A DNA stretch of 60,994 bases, taken from positions 1 through 60,994 of the forward strand of contig NZ_RHOF01000019.1 in assembly GCF_003946445.1 (NCBI RefSeq), written 5' to 3'. A program made the position numbers and the translations under genes. Numbering within the stretch: position 1 is the stretch's first letter; the number at the start of each line of letters is the position of its first letter. Positions 1 through 9,566 of the stretch are shown here, one piece after another. Under the pieces are notes generated by a model that was given only the letters and a program-made list of their open reading frames with translations, was not told the DNA's origin and did no database searches. This DNA is from Loigolactobacillus jiayinensis. Its GTDB lineage: Bacteria > Bacillota > Bacilli > Lactobacillales > Lactobacillaceae.

Positions 1-49
1 TTCCAGTTCTGCCTAAAATTAGCTATCAACAGGATTTGACAAAGAGCCA

Positions 50-81
50 AAAAAACCGGCAACTGAAATTCAGTTACCGGC
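50..81 (-). terminator. Rho-independent terminator of cshA
   Basis: On the minus strand a 10-bp stem (arms 56-65 and 71-80, one wobble) with a 5-nt AATTT loop is followed by a run of seven T. It lies just after the cshA stop codon. Confidence 0.9.
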
Positions 82-91
82 TTTTCGTTAA

Positions 92-1657
92 TTATGCGTG
101 TGTATGGATGGTGTAGTTACGTTTGCTACCGCCATCTTTTTTGTCGTAACGTTTCTTGCGATCATAGCGACCTTCGCTGCTGCCATGGTTATTGTCGCGT
201 GAACGACTATGACCGCCAGCACTATGGTTGTTGCTATGGCCGCCGCCATTACCACCGCCGCGACGATCACGATCGTTGCTACGATGACCGCCACGATAGC
301 CGCCACTACGACGACCGTTGCCGCCATGACCGCGCCGTGGTAATGGGCGTTCGGGTGTGATCTTAACAGGCACTTCAGCAGCGTCGTCTTTACTAGTTAC
401 TTTCAATAAAGCAGCTGCCAATTGTAATGGTGTGTAATTATCCAACAATTGTTCGCCTTGTGCTTCATAATTACTTAAATCTTTGTCATCGATCATTGAA
501 TGAATCGCTGCGACTGCTGAAGTCAATTGACCTTGAAGTGCTTCCTTGGCCGTTGGTGCCTTCAGTGGTTGCATCTTAAGCCGAGTTAGCTTTTCAATCG
601 TCCGTAAGTAGCCCATTTCATTAGGCGTTACGAAAGTGACCGATGTCCCTTTATGTCCAGCACGTGCTGTACGTCCAACACGATGGACGTAACTATCTGG
701 ATCTTGGGGAACATCATAATTATACACATGCGTAACACCAGTAATATCTAAGCCACGAGCAGCGACATCAGTTGCAACTAAGATATCTAAATGACCACCC
801 TTAAATGAACGTAGTACGCTCATCCGTTTTTGCTGTGATAAGTCACCATGGATACCTTCAGCGTTGTAACCACGCGCACGTAAGCCTTTAGATAATTCAT
901 CGACCCGGCGTTTAGTACGACCGAAGACGATGGTTAATTCAGGCTTTTGCACGTCGAATAACCGCGTCATAACATCAAACTTTTCAAATTCTTTCGTTTG
1001 AACAAAGTACTGATCCAATAAGTCAGCCGTTAATTCCTTGGCCTTGATTTGAACCATTTTGGGATCGTGCATAAACCGATCAGCAATTTTACGAATAGCT
1101 GTCGGAATTGTTGCGGAGAATAAAAGGGTTTGGCGAGTTTCCGGTACTTGTTGGACGATTTTTTCAATATCTTCCAAGAAGCCCATATCTAACATTTCGT
1201 CAGCTTCGTCTAAGACCAATGTTTGTACGTGGTCTAAACGAATTGTCCGCCGGTTGATATGATCTTGTAGGCGGCCAGGTGTACCAACGATGATCTGTGG
1301 ATGTTCTTTTAACGAACGAATCTGACGACCAATGTCAGCCCCACCATAGACAGCTTGGACCTTGGCATGTTTGTCTTGGCCTAAGCGATAAAGTTCTTCT
1401 TGTGTTTGTACAGCTAATTCACGTGTTGGTGAAATAATCAATGCTTGTACGTTAGGATTTTCAAGATCAATTCTTTGTAAGATTGCTAAACCAAAAGCAG
1501 CAGTTTTACCGGTACCAGTTTGGGCCTGGCCGATAACGTCAACGCCACTCAATGCCAACGGAATAGTTTCCGCTTGAATTGGAGTAGCTTCCTCGAAGCC
1601 TTGTCGTTGGACTGCTTTTAATAGCTCTGGATCTAATCCTAAATCTGTAAATTTCAA
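92..1657 (-). CDS. cshA: DEAD-box RNA helicase CshA
   Basis: ATP-dependent RNA helicase of the cytoplasm, involved in RNA decay and ribosome assembly at low temperature. Visible motifs in order: Q motif (GFEEATPIQ, about residue 20), Walker A (AQTGTGKT, about 44), PTREL, DEAD (about 150), SAT (about 180) and [10 protein letters not shown] (about 325). Residues from about 440 form a Gly/Arg/His/Asn-rich tail typical of RNA-binding CshA tails. The start is TTG, chosen because AGGAGG sits 7 nt upstream; 521 aa is normal for the family. It is a single-gene unit with its own promoter and terminator. The repetitive tail gives long spurious open frames on both strands, which are ignored here. Confidence 0.95.
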   Translation of the reverse strand: MKFTDLGLDPELLKAVQRQGFEEATPIQAETIPLALSGVDVIGQAQTGTGKTAAFGLAILQRIDLENPNVQALIISPTRELAVQTQEELYRLGQDKHAKVQAVYGGADIGRQIRSLKEHPQIIVGTPGRLQDHINRRTIRLDHVQTLVLDEADEMLDMGFLEDIEKIVQQVPETRQTLLFSATIPTAIRKIADRFMHDPKMVQIKAKELTADLLDQYFVQTKEFEKFDVMTRLFDVQKPELTIVFGRTKRRVDELSKGLRARGYNAEGIHGDLSQQKRMSVLRSFKGGHLDILVATDVAARGLDITGVTHVYNYDVPQDPDSYVHRVGRTARAGHKGTSVTFVTPNEMGYLRTIEKLTRLKMQPLKAPTAKEALQGQLTSAVAAIHSMIDDKDLSNYEAQGEQLLDNYTPLQLAAALLKVTSKDDAAEVPVKITPERPLPRRGHGGNGRRSGGYRGGHRSNDRDRRGGGNGGGHSNNHSAGGHSRSRDNNHGSSEGRYDRKKRYDKKDGGSKRNYTIHTHA

Positions 1658-1762
1658 ATAGTTTCCTCCTCGGGTCTGTTAAACAATTTGCAAAACAGTT
1701 CCCGATCCCATTCGCGTCTGCCTTGCAAAAATATTTGATGCTTACTAATTTGCATCTTTACC

Positions 1763-1791
1763 ATGTTATCATGAACGACCGATAAAAACAA
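1763..1791 (-). promoter_or_regulatory. Predicted cshA promoter
   Basis: Minus-strand -35 TTGTTT (1786-1791), 17-nt spacer, -10 TAACAT (1763-1768). The resulting leader is about 100 nt before the TTG start. A long leader is common for cold-regulated helicases, but no specific element was recognised in it. Confidence 0.5.
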
Positions 1792-1852
1792 ATTTTTGTA
1801 ACAATTTATTTTCATGAAACCGTTCTGACCATACTTACTGTATCTTGTTTAT

Positions 1853-1896
1853 TGAACAAAGTAAAAGACTATTGTCAATGATAATAGTCTTTTACT
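1853..1896 (-). terminator. Terminator of murF
   Basis: Near-perfect 16-bp inverted repeat (1861-1876 / 1880-1895, 15 of 16 pairs) directly after the murF stop. The arms begin with GTAAAAGAC and end with GTCTTTTAC, so a U-rich tail occurs in both directions. Confidence 0.8.
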
Positions 1897-1899
1897 CAC

Positions 1900-3282
1900 T
1901 TAATCGTTTGTTTGTAATGCATGTAAAACTTCATCCAAATGAATACCGTTACTGGCTTTGAGCAATACGGCATCAGCAGCGGTAATCGTTGCTAATAAAT
2001 CAGTGATCATCGTCAATTTTTTGTTCAATGGATAATAATGAACGTGCCCGCTGAAAGCAGGATTTTTCGACAATATCGTTGCCAAAGATTGAATTTGTGG
2101 TCCCAACAAGTAAACTTCATTGATCTTAGCTGGATCAATAGCTGGTGCAACCGCCGCGTGTAGTGCTGGTGCTTGTTCACCTAGCTCCAACATATCACCT
2201 AACACAACAATGTGACGTCCAGTGACAGTTACCGCTGAAAAAGCCCGTAATACCGCCATCATGGCCGTTGGATTAGCATTATAAACATCACTTAAGATTT
2301 GTTCACCTTGCGCACCAGTGACCCATTGTGTCCGATTCTTGATCAATTTAAAATCAGCCAATGCCGCCTGCATTTGCTGCGGCTGAACTTGGAATAACCC
2401 GCCAATGGTAATTGCTGCCATCGCATTATTCACGTTATAGGTTCCTAGCAGTGGCAAATGAAATTCCGTCTCCGGATATTGGTTCAACGTAAAATCGATC
2501 TGTTTACTACCCGCCTTGATCGCCGTCGGGTATAAATCGTTGCTTTCTTGTTGGCCAAAGGTTTTCGTCCGCTGGGCAATCTTAGCAGCGCGCGCCTGCA
2601 ATAACGGTTCATCACCATTATAAATCAGCATGCCATCTTCCTTGAGTCCGTGGGTGATTTCCATTTTGGCGTCAGCAATTTTATCGCGCGTGCCAAAAAA
2701 TTCAATGTGCGCTTCGCCGATCATTGTAATGATGGCCAAGTCTGGGGCCACTAGCTGGCTCAAAAAATCCAGTTGGCCAGGCCGATCCATTCCCATTTCA
2801 ATAACTAAAGTTTCAGTGTTTGTGCTCATATTCAAAATGGTGATTGGCACACCAATTTCGTTATTGAAATTACCCTGTGTTTTAACAATGTTAGTGTGCG
2901 GCGCCAAAATTGCGGCGGTCATATCCTTAGTGGTGGTTTTACCGTCACTGCCTGTGATGGCAATCACGCGTGGATCAACCTTATTTAGGTAATACTTAGC
3001 CAATTGTTGCAAGGCCTTCAAGGGATCACGGACTTCCAAAACCGGAAAGTCAGTTGGCTTACCCGGGTGCCCTAATTGCCAAAAGGCTGCAACTGCACCA
3101 TTTTGCTGGGCGTTGCCAATATAGTCATGACCATCATTTTCAGCAGTCAGCGGAACAAAGAGTGCGCCAGTAGTTAGCTTCCGCGAATCAAAATGGACAC
3201 TGGTGATTTCTAAATCTTGCCAGCGCGAATAGTCATTTTCAGCGGCTACTGCCTGCGCAATTTCTGCAAGTTGCATTTTCAT
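1900..3282 (-). CDS. murF: UDP-MurNAc-tripeptide--D-Ala-D-Ala ligase MurF
   Basis: Cytoplasmic Mur ligase that adds D-Ala-D-Ala to the UDP-MurNAc-tripeptide, the last cytoplasmic step of the peptidoglycan precursor. The N-terminal domain (about 25-85) is followed by the ATP-binding loop GSDGKTTT (about 110) and the central and C-terminal Mur ligase domains. 460 aa is the usual size. It follows ddl by 43 nt in the same direction, so the enzyme that makes D-Ala-D-Ala and the one that uses it are co-transcribed. Confidence 0.95.
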   Translation of the reverse strand: MKMQLAEIAQAVAAENDYSRWQDLEITSVHFDSRKLTTGALFVPLTAENDGHDYIGNAQQNGAVAAFWQLGHPGKPTDFPVLEVRDPLKALQQLAKYYLNKVDPRVIAITGSDGKTTTKDMTAAILAPHTNIVKTQGNFNNEIGVPITILNMSTNTETLVIEMGMDRPGQLDFLSQLVAPDLAIITMIGEAHIEFFGTRDKIADAKMEITHGLKEDGMLIYNGDEPLLQARAAKIAQRTKTFGQQESNDLYPTAIKAGSKQIDFTLNQYPETEFHLPLLGTYNVNNAMAAITIGGLFQVQPQQMQAALADFKLIKNRTQWVTGAQGEQILSDVYNANPTAMMAVLRAFSAVTVTGRHIVVLGDMLELGEQAPALHAAVAPAIDPAKINEVYLLGPQIQSLATILSKNPAFSGHVHYYPLNKKLTMITDLLATITAADAVLLKASNGIHLDEVLHALQTND

Positions 3283-3325
3283 AGATTAAAATTTCTCCTA
3301 CTTAAAATTATCGTACCCCAACAAG

Positions 3326-4402
3326 TTAAAAATGTTGTTGGGCGCGTTGCCGCTTGAAACGTTTTAACGCCAATTGAATTAATTCTTCGATCAGATCGCC
3401 ACTACTTAGCCCCATTTTTTGCCATAACTGTGGGTACATGGCGTACTGATCAAACATTGGCATCGTATTAATTTCGTTAAGCAAAACATCGCCATTAGCC
3501 GTCAAAAAGAAATCACAACGCGCTAGCCCAGAGCCATCCATAATGGCGTATGCTTGCTGTGCGTATTGCTTCATTTTGGCCAATGCATCTGCGTCGATTG
3601 CAGCCGGGATCTCTAATTCTAGCTGTTTACGGGACTGCTTCATCCCTTGATCAATAAAATCCTGTTGTTTGGCAATTTCACCAGGAATTGTAAAGTGTAG
3701 CTCTTCGTCACCTAGTAAACCTAGCTCAATTTCACGCGCCACGATGCCCTGTTCTACTAAAACACGAGAAGCAAATTCAAACGCCTTTTCGATGGCTGCA
3801 ATCAATGCTTCACGATCACTTACCCGGCTAACCCCAAGACTCGAGCCTAGATTCGCCGGCTTGACGTACATTGGGTATAAAAGTGAGCCCTCACAACGCG
3901 CCAGAATCTTTTCAGCTGCTGCGTGCCATTGCGCTTTTAACACAGGAACGTAAGGTGCTTGCGGGATACCCGCTTGTTGAAATAACATTTTGCTAACAAT
4001 TTTATCCATCCCCACAGCACTGGCCAGTACGCCATCGCCAACATAAGGAACGCCTAATGACTGCAACATGCCTTGAATCGTGCCATCTTCAGCATTTTGC
4101 CCATGCATGACTGGAAAAACAACTGCGTCTTCAATAGCTAAGTCGCCAGGTCGTAGTGCAATACCAGTTGATACGCCATTTTCATTAAATTGGGCGGTCT
4201 CACCGGCTACTAAATTAAGCGCAGTCGCCGCACTTAGCGGTTCATGTAAAACCGCCCCGCGCAACCAGGCCCCCGTTTGCGTAATATAAATTGGACAAAC
4301 TGAGTAATACTTGAAATAAATTGCGTGAATAACTGCGAATGCCGAAGCAATCGACAAGTCATGCTCTGCATTTTGACCGCCATATAGTAGGTAAATCTGC
4401 AT
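3326..4402 (-). CDS. ddl: D-alanine--D-alanine ligase
   Basis: ATP-grasp ligase that joins two D-Ala for cell-wall synthesis. The N-terminal segment (YLLYGGQNAEHDLSIASA) is the Ddl signature with the catalytic Glu, the central part binds ATP, and the C-terminal half contains the metal-binding region around LLNEINTMP. 358 aa is normal. First gene of the ddl-murF pair. Whether it makes D-Ala-D-Ala or D-Ala-D-Lac, as in vancomycin-resistant lactobacilli, depends on a residue in the omega loop that I cannot assign without alignment. Confidence 0.93.
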   Translation of the reverse strand: MQIYLLYGGQNAEHDLSIASAFAVIHAIYFKYYSVCPIYITQTGAWLRGAVLHEPLSAATALNLVAGETAQFNENGVSTGIALRPGDLAIEDAVVFPVMHGQNAEDGTIQGMLQSLGVPYVGDGVLASAVGMDKIVSKMLFQQAGIPQAPYVPVLKAQWHAAAEKILARCEGSLLYPMYVKPANLGSSLGVSRVSDREALIAAIEKAFEFASRVLVEQGIVAREIELGLLGDEELHFTIPGEIAKQQDFIDQGMKQSRKQLELEIPAAIDADALAKMKQYAQQAYAIMDGSGLARCDFFLTANGDVLLNEINTMPMFDQYAMYPQLWQKMGLSSGDLIEELIQLALKRFKRQRAQQHF

Positions 4403-4506
4403 ACGCGCCCTGCTTTCTTAAGTGTAGAAAAACGTCTGTAACATCTGACTCAGTGCATTGGATTTGAGCCATTGATCTACATTTTTACTTGGTTAAAACA
4501 ATCTGA

Positions 4507-5280
4507 TCAAAGCAATCCTTGGTTCGCAAAAGCAGCTTCATTAATGACGTTTAAGCGCCATTTTTGAATACCGTGATTGTAAATCAATTCAGCTACTTTT
4601 TCTTGATCCATACTATGCCAATCATCATCGATCAGCTTAAAACGACTATTTAAGTACAAAATTGGAATATGGATCTCCTTTTGCCGGCTATCAATATCAG
4701 CAAAGGAAAACAGCGCCCCGTCAATGAATAGCGGTTGTAACTGTTTAAGAATCGTCGGATCAATATCTTGAATTAATGACCGACGCCGAAATAAAAAGCG
4801 CATGTCAGGATATTTTTCCTGTAAATGTCGCTTTAGACTTCGATTTAACACGGTGTAAAATTGCGGCAAATGCCGGTAATAAGTTTTCACTGTGCCATCC
4901 GGTAAATCTAGATAAACATAATCATTTTGCAACTTATAATAAAACGGTGATTCTAAATGTGTGTAGGCGTGCCCCAAATAAAGCAACTGCGCCACCTCAT
5001 TTGGCGTCACCTGCTCTAAGTATAATTCATGCGCAAAATCGATCCACTTATGTGTTGCTAAGTGTGGATCGGTTAAGTACGAGGCAATCGCCGGCGCACC
5101 AGAAATACTGTTGAACCCAGTGTGCGGATCAACATCATCATCCAGATCGACCGGCGTTAACAGTAGCAAATGATGCGGCACGCGTGGTAGCGCACCTGCA
5201 AAATCCTGCAAACTGATGCCATAGGACAATATTAAATTAGAAACCGTCTCTAAATGAACGTATACAACTTCCGCACTCAT
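4507..5280 (-). CDS. Unrecognised cytoplasmic protein, 257 aa
   Basis: I do not recognise this family. The protein is soluble-looking and rich in Asp, Tyr and His, with no signal peptide or membrane segment. Notable stretches are PVDLDDDVDPHTGFNSISG near residue 45 and an Arg-rich FLFRRRSLIQDID near 160. The start is placed at the seventh codon of the longest frame because GGAGTGG lies just upstream of that ATG. It lies downstream of lemA on the same strand, separated by about 290 nt holding a stem-loop, and upstream of ddl. No function is assigned. Confidence 0.7.
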   Translation of the reverse strand: MSAEVVYVHLETVSNLILSYGISLQDFAGALPRVPHHLLLLTPVDLDDDVDPHTGFNSISGAPAIASYLTDPHLATHKWIDFAHELYLEQVTPNEVAQLLYLGHAYTHLESPFYYKLQNDYVYLDLPDGTVKTYYRHLPQFYTVLNRSLKRHLQEKYPDMRFLFRRRSLIQDIDPTILKQLQPLFIDGALFSFADIDSRQKEIHIPILYLNSRFKLIDDDWHSMDQEKVAELIYNHGIQKWRLNVINEAAFANQGLL

Positions 5281-5455
5281 GATCCCACTCCACATCACTT
5301 TTAACCAATACTCACCTTATTGTACTACGAACGCTTAGGAAAGACAGCGAAAAAACAAGTATTCACACAACTGAAACATGCTTGAAATATTAATCAACAG
5401 TCGTACTAGCAACAAACGGCCGTCATTAAGCATAAACCACAGCTACCAGTTAGAA

Positions 5456-5485
5456 AGGGGTTGTGTCCTTACATGCGCAACCCCT
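5456..5485. other. GC-rich stem-loop without a T-run
   Basis: An 11-bp stem (5456-5466 / 5475-5485, two wobble pairs) around AGGGGTTG...CAACCCCT with an 8-nt loop. Neither strand has a T-run after it, so it is not a standard terminator. It lies in the leader of the unrecognised gene downstream and could be an operator or RNA processing site. The rest of 5281-5571 shows nothing else I can name. Confidence 0.4.
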
Positions 5486-5571
5486 CTAAATATGCTATTA
5501 GCTAGTGTTGCCCACAAAAAAGGTCCGCCAACTTTCAGCCAGTTACGGCTGATCATTGACGAACCTGTTAC

Positions 5572-6132
5572 TTAAAATGAAACCTTAGGCGCCGTTTTTT
5601 CGGCTTCTGGTGTTTCTAAATAATTTATTTTCTGGAAGTTGTGGGCTGGTGCAATGACATTGCCCGGGAATGTTTGAATTTTATTATTATAATTAACGGC
5701 ACTTGAATTGTACAGTTGGCGTGCATAGGCAATTTTATTCTCTGAATTGGTTAATTCATCCATCAACTGTCCAAATTGTTGATTTGCCTTAAGATCAGGA
5801 TAGCTTTCTGATAAAGCAAAAATATCTTTTAAGCCAGCGGAAAGCTGATTGGAGACCGCCATTGTCTGTGCATGATCATCGCTAGGAACAGCTGCCAATT
5901 GATTGCGTTTGGCAATCACGTTTTCCAACGTGCCTTGTTCATGCTTAGCGTAGCCTTTAACCGTCTCAACTAAATTCGGGATCAAATCATTCCGGCGCTT
6001 CAATTGAACGTCGATTTGGCTCCAAGCTTCGTCGGTCCAATTACGACTACGTACCAAGCCATTATAAAAGCTGATGTAACCAATTACAATCACCGCTGCA
6101 AGCAAGATTGCAATTAAAATAATCCACAGCAT
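5572..6132 (-). CDS. lemA: LemA family membrane protein
   Basis: LemA family protein of unknown biochemical role. One N-terminal transmembrane helix (about 2-24) is followed by a mostly helical extracytoplasmic or cytoplasmic domain with the family signature (RNWTDEAWSQIDVQLKRR, DLIPNLVETVKGY, and a C-terminal FPGNVIA). 186 aa is typical. Often found beside an HtpX protease, which is not present here. Single gene behind a good promoter. Confidence 0.9.
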   Translation of the reverse strand: MLWIILIAILLAAVIVIGYISFYNGLVRSRNWTDEAWSQIDVQLKRRNDLIPNLVETVKGYAKHEQGTLENVIAKRNQLAAVPSDDHAQTMAVSNQLSAGLKDIFALSESYPDLKANQQFGQLMDELTNSENKIAYARQLYNSSAVNYNNKIQTFPGNVIAPAHNFQKINYLETPEAEKTAPKVSF

Positions 6133-6171
6133 CGCAAACCCTCTTTTCTTTTATATTCTGTATTTGCATTA

Positions 6172-6200
6172 ATTGTCACAGATACGATTCAACTTGTCAA
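6172..6200 (-). promoter_or_regulatory. Predicted lemA promoter
   Basis: Minus strand: -35 TTGACA (6195-6200, consensus), 17-nt spacer, -10 GACAAT (6172-6177). Confidence 0.6.
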
Positions 6201-6376
6201 TTAAGGTTATTGCTAGACGGAAAATTTTACCAGCAGCTTAATTGGTCTAGGCTTATTTAGGCCGCTGAATATGCTTTTACATCAGCTAATCATTAATTGT
6301 GGGCTACTAGCACTTTTAATTTTTGTCAATCGTGCTAACATAGAATTATCGCAATTTTCAGAAAGAAGGTGAGCGC

Positions 6377-7597
6377 TTGAACTCGGTTCAGCGCAAACGC
6401 CCGCAATGGCAACAAAATCTTTACGTGCTCTGGTTTGGTTGTTTTATGACCGGGATGGGATTTAGCTTAGTCCTTCCGTTTATGTCACTATATGTTGATA
6501 CACTAGGTAAATTCACCCATGTCCAACTTAGTTTTTGGAGCGGCTTGACCTACTCCGCCACTTATTTAGTCACCGCCATCGTTTCTCCTTGGTGGGGCCG
6601 CTTAGCCGATCGCAAAGGCCGCAAATTAATGCTGCTACGTGCCTCAGCCGGAATGGCAGTGATCATTGGTGCCATGGCCTTTGTGACCAACGTCTATCAA
6701 TTAGTTGTTTTGCGCGCCTTGCAAGGCGTCGTTTCTGGCTTCATTAGTAACGCCAACGCCTTGATTGCAACTTCAGCACCACGCAATAAAAGTGGTCAAG
6801 CGTTAGGCACACTTTCTACTGGCGCCGTCACTGGTCAAATGATCGGCCCATTATTAGGTGGTTCTATCGCCGGTTTCTTTGGCTACCGGGTCACCTTTTT
6901 GATTACAGCATGCCTACTGACAACTAGTTTTCTGTTATGTTTGTTTTTCGTTCATGAAACCTTTGAACCAGTTGAAAAAGGCAAAGAACAGCCAGCAAAA
7001 GCAATCATTCAGCAATTACCGCATCCCCAATTGATTATCGGTATGTTCGTTACCACGATGTTTATCATGGCCGCCAACAATTCGATCAGCCCAATCATCG
7101 CGTTGTTCGTTCGCGAGTTATTACACGGTACTGGTAACGTACCCTTGATCAGCGGTATTATTGCTGCCTTACCGGGGATTGCCACATTGATTGCTGCACC
7201 CCAATTTGGTAAGCTAGGCGACCGCATCGGTACCCAGCGAATTTTGTTACTAGGTTTGATTTTTGCCACTATCGTTTACCTGCCCCAAGGTTTCGTGACC
7301 AATGTGTGGCAACTGGCAGTATTGCGCGTTTTCGTCGGAATTTCTGACGCCGCCTTATTGCCTGCTGTACAGACAATTCTAGCCAAATACTCGCCGCATA
7401 CCGTGGCTGGTCGTATTTTCAGCTATAATCAGTCCTTCCAGTCGGTTGGTCAAGTTTCTGGGCCATTGATTGGCTCCGGTATCTCCGGCTTTCTCGGCTA
7501 CAACGGCGTCTTCTTCACGACAGCCGCACTCGAATTTATCAACTTCGTTTGGGTTTGGCGTAGCACTAAACCGTTACGCCTAAAAGCAAAAAAATAA
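6377..7597 (+). CDS. MFS multidrug-type efflux transporter
   Basis: Major facilitator protein of 406 aa with about 12 hydrophobic helices; likely a proton-driven drug exporter of the plasma membrane. The loop between helices 2 and 3 carries the MFS motif A (WWGRLADRKGRKLML), repeated as FGKLGDRIGTQR in the second half. The pattern resembles the PmrA/MdtG exporter group. The start is TTG with AGAAGG 7 nt upstream. Divergent from lemA and monocistronic, with its own terminator. The substrate cannot be read from sequence. Confidence 0.88.
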   Translation: MNSVQRKRPQWQQNLYVLWFGCFMTGMGFSLVLPFMSLYVDTLGKFTHVQLSFWSGLTYSATYLVTAIVSPWWGRLADRKGRKLMLLRASAGMAVIIGAMAFVTNVYQLVVLRALQGVVSGFISNANALIATSAPRNKSGQALGTLSTGAVTGQMIGPLLGGSIAGFFGYRVTFLITACLLTTSFLLCLFFVHETFEPVEKGKEQPAKAIIQQLPHPQLIIGMFVTTMFIMAANNSISPIIALFVRELLHGTGNVPLISGIIAALPGIATLIAAPQFGKLGDRIGTQRILLLGLIFATIVYLPQGFVTNVWQLAVLRVFVGISDAALLPAVQTILAKYSPHTVAGRIFSYNQSFQSVGQVSGPLIGSGISGFLGYNGVFFTTAALEFINFVWVWRSTKPLRLKAKK

Positions 7598-7627
7598 TCG
7601 TCAGCTAAATTAGCCGACGATTTTTTT
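7594..7627 (+). terminator. Terminator of the MFS gene
   Basis: Stem AATCGTC...GACGATT with an inner GCTAA/TTAGC, followed by seven T. The arm starts at the stop codon. Confidence 0.9.
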
Positions 7628-7651
7628 GTACCATTTTTTTAACAAAAAGAA

Positions 7652-7707
7652 GCGTGTGTCATAAGACGGTAGCGCCCTCCGCTTAGCCTATAATATTCAG
7701 CAATAAA
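7652..7707 (+). repeat. Dispersed repeat, copy A
   Basis: About 56 bp beginning GCGTGTGTCATAAGACGG and containing CCCTCCGCTTAGCC and TTCAGCAATAAAAAA. It shares CATAAGAC and CCCTCCGCTTAGC with the left end of the 215-bp element at 16355, and TTCAGCAATAAAAAA with copy C at 21921. It lies just after the T-run of the MFS terminator. Confidence 0.6.
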
Positions 7708-7735
7708 AAAACACCTGATAACAATATCAGGTGTC
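7703..7735 (-). terminator. Terminator of rpmE2
   Basis: Perfect 10-bp stem ACACCTGATA/TATCAGGTGT with an ACAA loop; on the minus strand it is followed by seven T. Confidence 0.92.
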
Positions 7736-7747
7736 GCGTGCAATTGC

Positions 7748-8023
7748 TTAGTCTTTTTTGCCAGGTGCTGCATTTGTATCGGCAAAACCATATTTTTTGT
7801 TGAAACGATCGACTGCACCGTCGGCTTGCGTGAACTTCTGCTTGCCGGTGTAGAAAGGATGTGAGTCTGAACTGATTTCAACTAAAACTAATGGGTAACT
7901 ATTACCGTCTTCCCATTCAACCGTTTGGTCAGATGTTTTCGTTGAGCCAGACAAGAATTGGAAACCTGTTTGGGAATCACGGAAAACAACGGGATGATAA
8001 TCTGGATGAATACCTTTTTTCAT
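7748..8023 (-). CDS. rpmE2: 50S ribosomal protein bL31, type B
   Basis: Large-subunit ribosomal protein L31 of the zinc-independent type: the N-terminus [16 protein letters not shown] is diagnostic and the zinc-binding cysteines of type A are absent. 91 aa is normal. It is the last gene of the murA-rho-rpmE block but also has its own promoter overlapping the end of rho. In many bacteria type B paralogues are zinc-starvation genes; here it occupies the usual rpmE position and may be the only copy. Confidence 0.95.
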   Translation of the reverse strand: MKKGIHPDYHPVVFRDSQTGFQFLSGSTKTSDQTVEWEDGNSYPLVLVEISSDSHPFYTGKQKFTQADGAVDRFNKKYGFADTNAAPGKKD

Positions 8024-8150
8024 TATAATACGCTCCTTTGCCCTGAATCATACTAACGTTAGCGTTTAAACTAGTCAGCCGGAAACAGCCTAACTGGTTA
8101 TACCTAAGCTAGCCTGCGAAACAGAGATGATTTGGTTACACAACTAATAA

Positions 8151-8179
8151 ATAGTACCATGTACGTTGAAATTTTGCAA
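8151..8179 (-). promoter_or_regulatory. Predicted rpmE2 promoter
   Basis: Minus strand: -35 TTGCAA (8174-8179), 17-nt spacer, -10 TACTAT (8151-8156), directly next to the rho stop. The leader of about 120 nt contains an imperfect stem (about 8070-8100), a possible site for ribosomal-protein autoregulation; that role is inferred. Confidence 0.55.
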
Positions 8180-9472
8180 TTAGTGATGTGAATTTCTTGT
8201 TTGTTGTCGCTTAAACGTTAATCTGTTTAAATTTTGGTAGAACGCACGGTTGTCCGAAGTCCGCTGCATAAAGCGTAACAACTGTTCGGTGTATTCTAAA
8301 GCATCACCTGTCATTGAACGGCGAATTTTCCACAATGCGTCCAAATTTGTTTTTGGCAATAACAATTCTTCCTTGCGGGTGCCTGATTGCTTAATATCCA
8401 GTGCTGGAAAAACACGCCGTTCTGCTAATTCACGAGATAAATGCAGTTCTAAATTACCAGTTCCCTTGAATTCTTCATAGATCACATCATCCAAGCGGCT
8501 ACCAGTATCAACCAACGCCGTAGCCAAAATTGTTAAGCTGCCGCCTTCTTCAATATTTCGTGCAGCACCAAAGAAACGTTTTGGCCGATAAAATGCTGCC
8601 GGATCCAGACCACCGGATAAGGTTTTACCACTGGAAGGTGTCGTTAGATTATACGCGCGCGTCAAACGGGTGATTGAATCCAACAAAATGATCACGTCTT
8701 GCTTATCTTCGACCAAGCGTTCTGCACGCTCCAAAACCAACTCGGCCACCCGCGTATGATTAGCTGGTTGCTGATCAAACGTAGATGAGACCACATCGCC
8801 TTTAACAGAGCGTTCAATATCAGTAACTTCTTCCGGCCGTTCATCGATCAACAGCACAATCAAATAGGCATCAGGATAATTCTCAGTGATACCAGTTGCG
8901 ATAGCCTTAAGTAGACTCGTTTTCCCCGCTTTTGGTGGTGCCACGATCAAGCCACGCTGGCCAAAGCCAACTGGCGCAAAAACGTCGATCAAGCGGGTAG
9001 ACAACTGCTGTTCAGTCGTTTCCAAACGAATTTGTTTATGCGGGTAAAGCGCCGTTAACGCTGGAAAATGCGGCCGCTGCTTAGCTTCTTCCGGATCTTT
9101 GCCGTTAACAGTATCAACGTGCATTAAGCCATAATAACGTTCGTTGGGCTTAGGTGGCCGTGCACGCCCATCAACTTTGTCACCAGTACGTAGGCCAAAA
9201 CGCCGAATCTGTGATGCCGAAATATAAATATCTTCTTGCGATGGGCCATAATTGATTGGCCGTAAAAAGCCATAGCCATCGTCACCAACAATTTCCAAAA
9301 CGCCTTCCATTGAAACGAAGCCCTGCTTTTTGGCTTGGGCACGCAACACGGCCAATGATAGTTCCTTTTTGTTCATTTGGCTGTAATACGGGATTTTAAA
9401 ATCACGCGCGTACTTATAAATTTCTTTTAGGGTTTGGTTTTCTAACTCACCCATGGTCAAAAAATCGCTCAT
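8180..9472 (-). CDS. rho: Transcription termination factor Rho
   Basis: Hexameric RNA-dependent ATPase that ends transcription. The N-terminal helical domain ([19 protein letters not shown]), the RNA-binding cold-shock fold (about 55-125) and the ATPase domain with Walker [14 protein letters not shown] (about 185) and [16 protein letters not shown] are all complete. 430 aa is a compact Bacillus-type Rho. Located downstream of murA and upstream of rpmE2, the usual order in Bacilli. Confidence 0.96.
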   Translation of the reverse strand: MSDFLTMGELENQTLKEIYKYARDFKIPYYSQMNKKELSLAVLRAQAKKQGFVSMEGVLEIVGDDGYGFLRPINYGPSQEDIYISASQIRRFGLRTGDKVDGRARPPKPNERYYGLMHVDTVNGKDPEEAKQRPHFPALTALYPHKQIRLETTEQQLSTRLIDVFAPVGFGQRGLIVAPPKAGKTSLLKAIATGITENYPDAYLIVLLIDERPEEVTDIERSVKGDVVSSTFDQQPANHTRVAELVLERAERLVEDKQDVIILLDSITRLTRAYNLTTPSSGKTLSGGLDPAAFYRPKRFFGAARNIEEGGSLTILATALVDTGSRLDDVIYEEFKGTGNLELHLSRELAERRVFPALDIKQSGTRKEELLLPKTNLDALWKIRRSMTGDALEYTEQLLRFMQRTSDNRAFYQNLNRLTFKRQQTRNSHH

Positions 9473-9566
9473 TAAATTACTCCTTCATTTAAATCAAAAA
9501 AAGAAACGAAAACAACGCTTCCGCTTATCAGCAAAGCAAGCTGCCCTCGTTCCTTAATATACGCTA

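Noticed and set aside
88-360. Long open frames on both strands opposite and beside the cshA 3-prime end, encoding Val/Ala/Ile-rich or Arg/His/Tyr-rich chains
   Set aside because: They are shadows of the repetitive Gly/Arg/Asn-coding tail of cshA, lack ribosome sites and have abnormal composition.
7639-7881. Minus-strand frame of 80 aa overlapping rpmE2
   Set aside because: Overlaps the L31 gene in another frame, spans its terminator and has no ribosome site.
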